NCBI RefSeq assembly: GCF_003660455.1
Contig: NZ_QZVR01000020.1
Location: 52,062 to 116,061, forward strand
DNA: 64,000 bases
From: Nocardioides ferulae
GTDB lineage: Bacteria; Actinomycetota; Actinomycetes; Propionibacteriales; Nocardioidaceae
Reading direction: 5' to 3'
Each line of letters opens with the position of its first letter. Position 1 is the first letter of the stretch. Positions 58,682-64,000 of the stretch are shown piece by piece. A model generated the notes under the pieces. That model saw nothing but the letters and a program-made list of their open reading frames with translations, was not told the origin of the DNA and ran no database searches. The translations under genes were made by a program, and so were the position numbers.

Positions 58682-60714
58682 GGGCGTTCTCCTTCGTCGG
58701 TCGGCCAGTCGAATCCTGGGCCGACATCAGCCAAGAACCGGCGTTCACCGCCGGATTCGTACCACGCGTGGCCGCGCGAGTTGACGTAAAACCGCGAAGT
58801 CGGGAGCCCGAGCCGCTTCCACTCCTCCACGACGCGTTGCGCTGCCTCTGTCTTGGTCGACCCGCCTGTCATCAGCGCGAACTCCTTGCCTCCCTTGACC
58901 GTCCGTTCGATCTGACCTCCGCCCTTCTGAGACAACCGGAACGTGCCGCCGTCGCGGTCCGAAGGACCTAGATATGCAGCTCCGGGCCGAAGCTCAAGGT
59001 CCTCACCGCGGGGAGCCTCGTCGGCTGTTACCTCGGCGGCAACCTCGAACGGTTCCTCTAGCTGCCCGACGAGCCACGGCTTTCCTCGTGCGTCCTTGCC
59101 GGTCTGCCACACGAGAACGAGCCGGTGCTCGGGCGTCACCCGGAAGCGCCCGCCTGGCTTCTCCCGCACGGAGGCAACCATCTCCCCCACGCCTTGGGGG
59201 TTCGCAATCAGACGGCGGAAGGCATTGTGGACGACGCCCTCGGTGGAGACGGAGTACTCCTGGCCGATGAAGGCGCCAGGCCACTCGACGGGTCCGTCGA
59301 GGTGCTCGCCCAGCAGCTGCCAAGCCTGGGACTCGGTCGGAAGCGGCGTTCGGGGCGGGTCTGGGAGCTCCTTGGGCGTGGTGGACCCGAGCTCCCAGGC
59401 GTAGTAGCGATTGGCGTCCGCGCCGGTCAGGTCGGACCAGTCGGTCTTTGCGTAGATGAGGTCATCCACGGTGTCGCCGACGTAGATCAGGTGCATCTCG
59501 GATCTCTTCGCGACGCCCTCGTGGTCGACCGACCGTCTGAGAACCCGACCGAGCGCCTGGACACGCTGGCGCACGGATGCCGTGGACGCGACCGAGATGC
59601 CCGTATCGGCAGCAGGCACGTCGATCCCCTCGATGAGCGACTTCACGGAGACCAGGACTGGGGCCTCGCCGGACGCAAAATCGGCCAATGCGCGACGGCG
59701 AGAGGACTCGCTCAGCTTGGAATGCTCCAGCGCGACACGGATGCCCGGAAGCGCGCGGGCGAGCCCGTCGCGAAGCTCAGCCGCTTCGGCGACTCGCTCA
59801 TGGAAGAGGATCGCCCGAGGATGCGTCGCCCTGCCGGCGAAGAGGTCGGACACAAGTCGGGCGGTCACCCGTTCCCGTTCTGATGCCCGGTAAAGGAGAT
59901 CCTTGCGCCGCCCCGTGATTGTGACCCACCGCTTGGCCGCGGATCCGAGTTCGTCAGTGCGCCGGCTCAAGATACGGGCACGGTTCTGATCACCGCCGAG
60001 GCCCTGCAGCTCGTCCGCTGCGTCGTCGACCTCCCGGCTCAGCTTGTCGTAACGGGCCTGCTCCTCGGGCGTGAGAGCAACCGCGTGATGATGCAGCGTG
60101 TACTCGGGCAGCCAACCTTCCGCCCGCGCCTCCTTGAGCCCGAACCGGAAGACGACCTTGCCTAGCTTGCGTCCCACAACCTGCTCGTCGAACGCGATCG
60201 GCTCGCCGTGCTCGTCGACCTCTTCGCGGTCTGGCGTCGCCGAGAGGCCGAGCCTGAAGGATGCGGGCGTGTCGAGCACCTTGCTGAAAACAGGCGCCCC
60301 CGCCCTGTGGCACTCATCAACGATCAGCATCAGCGGCTTCACCTCGCGCGCAAGCTCAGGGAGGCTCTTGGCGGCACTGTTGAGCACGGCGATCAGCACC
60401 CGGTGGCCGAACAGCCCCTCCTTCTGCCCAGCGCCGAGCAGCCCTATCTCGGAACGCTGGAGCGATGTCCGATCAACGAGCACCTCTCGCCACTGCCGCG
60501 CGAGCGCCTGCGTCGGTACGACGATCGCGAAGCGTGCCGCCGGCTCGACCGCAGCGACCCTGGCCATGCAGGTCAGCGCGATGAGGGTCTTGCCGCCGCC
60601 CGTGACGACCTCGATGGTCCCGCGACAAGGCGCGACTCCGTCCCCTTGACCCCATGCCTCGACCGCACGCCGCTGCCATCCAACGAGCTCAAAGCCCCGG
60701 GTGGCGAGTGTCAA
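58678..60714 (-). CDS. SF2 (XPB/RecG-like) DEAD/DEAH-type helicase with C-terminal extra modules
   Basis: A 678-residue helicase. Motif I VVTGGGKT (Lys42), Ia VPTQALARQW, II LIVDECHRAG (DECH 133-136), III GLSATPDREE, IV AILFHERVAEA, V LVSVKSLIEGIDVPAADTGI and VI RQRVQALGRVLRR are complete. Behind the core come about 230 further residues, including one copy of the module found in the next gene (511-558) and a related end (622-670). The TTG start overlaps the XRE stop, and its own stop overlaps the next ATG. It would translocate on DNA or RNA. The setting on an integrative element suggests defence. Confidence 0.88.
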   Translation of the reverse strand: MTLATRGFELVGWQRRAVEAWGQGDGVAPCRGTIEVVTGGGKTLIALTCMARVAAVEPAARFAIVVPTQALARQWREVLVDRTSLQRSEIGLLGAGQKEGLFGHRVLIAVLNSAAKSLPELAREVKPLMLIVDECHRAGAPVFSKVLDTPASFRLGLSATPDREEVDEHGEPIAFDEQVVGRKLGKVVFRFGLKEARAEGWLPEYTLHHHAVALTPEEQARYDKLSREVDDAADELQGLGGDQNRARILSRRTDELGSAAKRWVTITGRRKDLLYRASERERVTARLVSDLFAGRATHPRAILFHERVAEAAELRDGLARALPGIRVALEHSKLSESSRRRALADFASGEAPVLVSVKSLIEGIDVPAADTGISVASTASVRQRVQALGRVLRRSVDHEGVAKRSEMHLIYVGDTVDDLIYAKTDWSDLTGADANRYYAWELGSTTPKELPDPPRTPLPTESQAWQLLGEHLDGPVEWPGAFIGQEYSVSTEGVVHNAFRRLIANPQGVGEMVASVREKPGGRFRVTPEHRLVLVWQTGKDARGKPWLVGQLEEPFEVAAEVTADEAPRGEDLELRPGAAYLGPSDRDGGTFRLSQKGGGQIERTVKGGKEFALMTGGSTKTEAAQRVVEEWKRLGLPTSRFYVNSRGHAWYESGGERRFLADVGPGFDWPTDEGERP

Positions 60715-61118
60715 CGCGACTCCTGGATCGCGCGGATGATGGCGTCACGGACGATGGGCTCCACCCTGCTCATGACGTCGGCGGTCAGCCGGTCGACCCG
60801 GCCGCGGAAGGCGTCCTCGTCGTCGCCCTGCGGCATCGCCGAGCCGACGACAGGTTTGGCAACCGGAGCTTCCAAGCCTTGGGCAGCTGCCAGCTCGCGG
60901 GCGTCCTCCTCAAGTCGCCATGGCTCGATCTCCAACGCGCCCGCGATCTTCTCCAGCGCTTCAGCGGACGGGACCTTCTTCCCCCGCTCGATTTCGTAGA
61001 GGTACGGGTACGACACGACGGCGGCCTTGGCGAGATCAGGGCGGGAGTAGCCGACGGCCTCGCGGCGCCGCTGGATCGCCTCGCCCAAGGCCTCGGGGAC
61101 GAGTGCTGTACGGGTCAT
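60711..61118 (-). CDS. XRE-family helix-turn-helix regulator
   Basis: A 135-residue protein. The N-terminal XRE HTH (LGEAIQRRREAVGYSRPDLAKAAVVSYPYLYEIERGKKVPSAEALEKIAGALEI) is followed by an acidic linker and a helix (VDRLTADVMSRVEPIVRDAIIRAIQ). It is the first gene of the three-gene operon, with its stop overlapping the helicase TTG. It likely represses the operon through the palindrome at 61172-61181 or neighbouring repeats. Confidence 0.9.
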   Translation of the reverse strand: MTRTALVPEALGEAIQRRREAVGYSRPDLAKAAVVSYPYLYEIERGKKVPSAEALEKIAGALEIEPWRLEEDARELAAAQGLEAPVAKPVVGSAMPQGDDEDAFRGRVDRLTADVMSRVEPIVRDAIIRAIQESR

Positions 61119-61171
61119 GACGACAACTTTCCGAGAAACGCTGCATCGCGACGTGCGGCTATGCTACGCTT

Positions 61172-61181
61172 CTCTGCAGAG
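61172..61181. promoter_or_regulatory. Palindrome in the XRE promoter
   Basis: CTCTGCAGAG, a perfect 10-base palindrome 54 bases upstream of the XRE start, inside an AT-richer divergent region shared with the MazF-like gene. A -10-like TAGCAT (minus strand) lies next to it. Candidate operator. Confidence 0.45.
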
Positions 61182-61285
61182 GTAACCGAGAAGGTTCTGT
61201 CAGAGACCTGAGCTAACATCTGAAACTCATCCATCGGCATCAACGATAGCAGCGCCGAGCGACCTAACCGGGAAGGAAGATCCCC

Positions 61286-61732
61286 TTGAAGAAGACCGAC
61301 CGGGCCCACGGCTCCGACAAGTACCGCCGCAACTGCGGTGTCCGCCGGCACCGCATCGCCTGCAGCGAGACTCGCGACGTCGAGCGCAACCACGACATCA
61401 TGGGCGTCTCGCACGTCGCGTGCCGCTTCCTCAAGCCCGGCGCGGTCGTGCTCGTCGACTTCCCCTACCCCGACGAGACCGGGCGCAAGGCGCGGCCCGC
61501 GGTGGTCGTCGCTCGACAGGGCCAGTCGGTCACGCTGATGCCGGTGACGTCGTCGCGGCGGGCCTACGCCGCGATCGAGGTGCTCGACCTCGAGGCGGCG
61601 GGCCTCAGCAAGGCGTCGCGAGTCCGCACCGACCAGACGACGGTGCTCGACCGCCACGCCACCATCAAGACGCTCGGTCGGCTCTCCGACCGCGACGTCC
61701 TGCGGATCCGCGTCCTGCGGAGCGTCGCCTGA
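61286..61732 (+). CDS. MazF/PemK-type endoribonuclease toxin with N-terminal extension
   Basis: A 148-residue protein. After about 45 residues with Cys/His (RRNCGVRRHRIACSETRDVERNH) comes the PemK/MazF barrel: PGAVVLVDFPYPDETGRKARPAVVVA, VTLMPVTSSRRAYAAIEV, KASRVRTDQTTVLDRHATIKTLGRLSDRDVLRI. A TTG start is strongly supported by GGAAGGAAG seven bases upstream. No MazE-like antitoxin precedes it. The N-terminal extension or the overlapping WhiB-HTH protein might control it. The stop overlaps the next ATG (TGATG). Confidence 0.82.
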   Translation: MKKTDRAHGSDKYRRNCGVRRHRIACSETRDVERNHDIMGVSHVACRFLKPGAVVLVDFPYPDETGRKARPAVVVARQGQSVTLMPVTSSRRAYAAIEVLDLEAAGLSKASRVRTDQTTVLDRHATIKTLGRLSDRDVLRIRVLRSVA

Positions 61733-62154
61733 TGGGGCGCCCTCCCGCACTGCCTGGCCCGGCGACACCGCCGCAGGAGACCGTGCCGCCGATCCTCGCC
61801 GTCGACGGCGCGTGCGCCGACGCCCGCGTCGGTGACGTCTTCTTCGAGGAGGACACCTACGCTGAGGCTGCCGCCGTCTGCGGGCGCTGCCCGGTGCAGG
61901 CGATCTGCCTGGCCTACGCGCTGCCCAACGAGTCCCACGGCGTGTGGGGTGGTCTGACGCCCGAGGAGCGCCGCACCGCCCGGGGCGGCACCGCCCTGCT
62001 GCGCATCGAGGACCGCCGTGCGGCGGACGACCTCAGGGCGGCGGTTGCCGCCCAGGTCCCGCACGAGGACCTGGCTGCGCGCTACGCCGTCAACGTCCGC
62101 ACCATCGAGCGCTGGGTGGCTGACCAGCGCGCTCTCCCCCACCCGGCCGCATAG
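61732..62154 (+). CDS. WhiB-like protein fused to a C-terminal helix-turn-helix
   Basis: A 140-residue protein. The Wbl domain holds the iron-sulfur cluster cysteines (GACADA, then AAAVCGRCPVQAICLAYAL: C...CxxC...C) and the GVWGGLTPEERR turn. After a spacer comes a second DNA-binding element (AAQVPHEDLAARYAVNVRTIERWVAD), unlike standard Wbl proteins of about 85-100 residues. ATG overlaps the MazF-like stop. It may be a redox-sensing regulator of the toxin and neighbouring genes; such Wbl proteins are often phage- or element-borne. Confidence 0.85.
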   Translation: MGRPPALPGPATPPQETVPPILAVDGACADARVGDVFFEEDTYAEAAAVCGRCPVQAICLAYALPNESHGVWGGLTPEERRTARGGTALLRIEDRRAADDLRAAVAAQVPHEDLAARYAVNVRTIERWVADQRALPHPAA

Positions 62155-62243
62155 CGGCGTTGTGCTGTGCGGCGAACTCGGGCTCGCCGCACAGCAGACC
62201 GCCGCACCAACTCGGACAACCACTTCTCACACCGGAGGCACCC

Positions 62244-63011
62244 TTGCCCACCACCACGACCATCGACCGCAACCGCCACATCGTCACGCTCGCGTGCGAC
62301 GGCTCCCTGACCTACCAGGAGATCGGCGACCTCTTCGGCATGACGCGCGAGCGGGTCCGCCAGATCATCAAGAAGGCCGGCATCGACAAGACCACCCGAC
62401 GCGCGGCCCGCGCCGAGGCCGAGGTCGAGGCGCTGGCATTCGACGGCGACCTCATCCGGGAGTGGGTGCGGCACAACCCCGCGCGCACGATCGAGGAGGC
62501 CTCGGAGGCACTCGGCCTCAGCGCGCAGCGGATCCGCCAGGCACTGGGGAGCGACGCGGGTCGGCTCTTCGTCCGGCCGTTCCACCAGGGCCTCGCCCGG
62601 CGCTACAGCGACGCCGACATCATCGAGGTGCTCTCCGCAGCCGCAGCGCTGGCCTCCGGCCCGCTGACCAAGACGGCGTACGACGAGTACGTCGCCGCCC
62701 ACGGTGGCCCGAGCGGGATCCGAGTTCTCCAGCGGTTCGGCTCATGGAAGGCGGCGTGCGAGGCCGCCGGCGTGACCTGCGGTCAGGCGCGACGGTCCTA
62801 CACCCGCCGCTGGACCGCCGGGACGATGGTCGACAACCTCATCGCCTACTTCGACTCCCCCGGTGCCACCGGCGCCTTCGCCGACTACGACCAGTGGTCG
62901 CGCGGCCACGCCGACCGCCCGAGCGGTCAGACGATCCGCAACCACTTCGGGTCGTGGCAGGCCGCGAAGACCGCCGCTCTCAACGCCCGCGGTCACCTCC
63001 CAGCGGCGTAG
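62244..63011 (+). CDS. DNA-binding protein with sigma70 region 4-like HTH and HNH-associated repeats
   Basis: A 255-residue protein. The N-terminal HTH (LTYQEIGDLFGMTRERVRQIIKKAGI) has the sigma region 4 consensus, a second HTH follows (RTIEEASEALGLSAQRIRQAL), and the C-terminal half carries two homing-endonuclease-associated repeats (GPLTKTAYDEYVAAHGGPSGIRVLQRFGSWKAACEAAGV and RPSGQTIRNHFGSWQAAKTAAL). There is no HNH nuclease centre, so it is probably a sequence-specific DNA binder of the element. A TTG start is supported by GGAGG five bases upstream; the longer frame from 62160 is unlikely. Confidence 0.8.
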   Translation: MPTTTTIDRNRHIVTLACDGSLTYQEIGDLFGMTRERVRQIIKKAGIDKTTRRAARAEAEVEALAFDGDLIREWVRHNPARTIEEASEALGLSAQRIRQALGSDAGRLFVRPFHQGLARRYSDADIIEVLSAAAALASGPLTKTAYDEYVAAHGGPSGIRVLQRFGSWKAACEAAGVTCGQARRSYTRRWTAGTMVDNLIAYFDSPGATGAFADYDQWSRGHADRPSGQTIRNHFGSWQAAKTAALNARGHLPAA

Positions 63012-64000
63012 TCAGTCGTCGTCCAGGGAGCCTAGGTAGGTCCACACTCCCTCGATCAGCGCGACGGCCTGACCGGCCTCGGTCAGCTGGACGGTGCCGC
63101 CGTGCGGCAGCCGTTGCCGCCAGCGCCGGGCGGCACGGGGAGCCACCTCCCCGACCTCGCTCGACAACAGGTCACGGGCGGCAGGGTCGTAGAGGTCCTG
63201 GACGTGGACGAGGAGCCGGATCGCCCTGGCAGGCGGAGCCGCGGGCCACGGGTCGCCCGGGGCAACACCCTCGACTGCGGTCTGGGCTTTCCGGGCAACG
63301 ACGGACTGGATCTCGAGCGCCGCTTGCGCCTCGGCCAGCTTGTCCTCAGCCAACGCCCGAGCCAACTCGGCCTGCTCGAGCTGGTCCGCCAACTGGGCCT
63401 TCGCCGCTGCATCGAGGTTGACCGCCTCCTTGAGCGAGCGCTGGCGAACCCGGAGCTCAGCGACCTCGGCCGCAAGCGCTTTCGCCGCCCCTTGGTACTC
63501 CACCATCTGCGCTGTCAGATCCGCGTCGAGGTCGGGCCCTACTGGCTCGCCCGACATGAGGTGTTCGACCCTAGTCAGGAGGTCCTGGCACGCCTCGGCC
63601 ATCGGCAGACCGATGTCCCCGGCAACCTTGCCGATCAGGTTTGCGTCCTTGCGGAGCCGTTCAAGCGACGGCAGCTCATCGAAGTGCTGCTCACGATTTC
63701 GGAGCTGCGGCACGCGCTTGAAAGCGTCGTAGAACTCCAGAGTCATCTGCGGCAGGCATTGCCGCAGCGGGGAGTCCTGGTTGCGCAAGGGCTCGTTGAC
63801 GCCGAACTGCGGGTCGCGCAGGTTCAGCGGCTTCTTGTACATCGGGAGGTCCGGATGTTGTGCGTGGCGTACTTGCCGCAACTTCTCGAGCCAATCAGGG
63901 CCGGCGATCGGTGTCATCGCCGCGTCGTAGCGCTCGCCGAGCCCCTGTGCGTCAGGCTGAGGTGAGACACGACTTCTGAGTTCCTTCCCTCTGCACGGGG
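63012..64000 (-). CDS. HEPN-like, coiled-coil protein (5' end at window edge)
   Basis: At least 301 residues. The frame remains open from ATG 63917 to the window end (GLGERYDAAMTPIAG), so the true start may lie outside. The N-terminal helical region contains VPQLRNREQHFDE, matching the RNxxxH catalytic motif of HEPN ribonucleases. It is followed by a long coiled coil (about 130-210) and a C-terminal wing-like domain (ARRWRQRLPHGGTVQLTEAGQAVALIEGVW). HEPN proteins are common toxins and defence effectors. Family membership is inferred from the motif and helical character only. Confidence 0.62.
   Translation of the reverse strand, partial: PCRGKELRSRVSPQPDAQGLGERYDAAMTPIAGPDWLEKLRQVRHAQHPDLPMYKKPLNLRDPQFGVNEPLRNQDSPLRQCLPQMTLEFYDAFKRVPQLRNREQHFDELPSLERLRKDANLIGKVAGDIGLPMAEACQDLLTRVEHLMSGEPVGPDLDADLTAQMVEYQGAAKALAAEVAELRVRQRSLKEAVNLDAAAKAQLADQLEQAELARALAEDKLAEAQAALEIQSVVARKAQTAVEGVAPGDPWPAAPPARAIRLLVHVQDLYDPAARDLLSSEVGEVAPRAARRWRQRLPHGGTVQLTEAGQAVALIEGVWTYLGSLDDD

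Overview
The window is very GC-rich DNA that looks like a chromosome segment of a high-GC Gram-positive actinobacterium, most likely a Nocardioides-type genus. The support is GTG and TTG starts, a WhiB protein, an ECF41 sigma factor with its partner, a 13E12-family HNH gene behind a LexA box, and HsaA-like flavin monooxygenases. The genus is an inference from gene content only.

Region 1 (1-7 kb) holds the 3' part of a metal P-type ATPase with a hemerythrin-like tail, a flavin reductase fused to an IclR-type ligand domain, an MFS exporter, a membrane protein, a DUF488 gene, and a MarR gene divergent from an SDR across a very regular double operator.

Region 2 (7-27 kb) is a catabolic island. 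It has two HsaA-like oxygenases, an extradiol dioxygenase, a meta-cleavage hydrolase, a CUT2-type ABC transporter, two MFS genes (one apparently shortened), a tandem TetR, an IclR regulator, and a tightly overlapped seven-gene operon (lyase, three fumarate-reductase-type flavoproteins, SDR, isochorismatase-fold and Asp/Glu-racemase-fold proteins, the last two lacking catalytic cysteines). Together they suggest dehydrogenation of an alicyclic ring to a phenol, hydroxylation to a catechol, ring cleavage and side-chain processing. The substrate is unknown. A shared 18-bp palindrome links the IclR gene to the oxygenase/dioxygenase operon.

Region 3 (27-43 kb) has a PepSY protein and a two-component system with common CTGAAC direct repeats, a small membrane peptide, an SLC13-type transporter, a secreted protein, TetR regulators beside a class III aminotransferase and a CrtI-like oxidoreductase, a broken SOS-controlled HNH gene, and an ECF41 sigma/CMD pair with a textbook ECF41 promoter.

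Region 4 (43-50 kb) is a surface/polyphosphate module: a two-component system, CotH, a VTC domain protein and DUF4956 on one side, and a beta-helical carbohydrate-binding lipoprotein and a small membrane protein on the other. CACAGG direct repeats at 11-bp spacing lie before the regulator gene and between the two effector operons.

Region 5 (50-64 kb) runs from housekeeping-like genes into mobile DNA: a composite toxin-antitoxin operon, a tyrosine integrase with excisionase, and a tRNA 3'-end fragment (attachment site). Beyond these lie a truncated HelD-like protein and a fully overlapped XRE / SF2 helicase / unknown-protein operon whose last two products share a repeated module. Then come a MazF-like toxin, a WhiB-HTH protein, an HNH-repeat DNA-binding protein, and a HEPN-like coiled-coil protein cut by the window edge. 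The XRE-helicase-module operon is the best candidate for an undescribed defence system.
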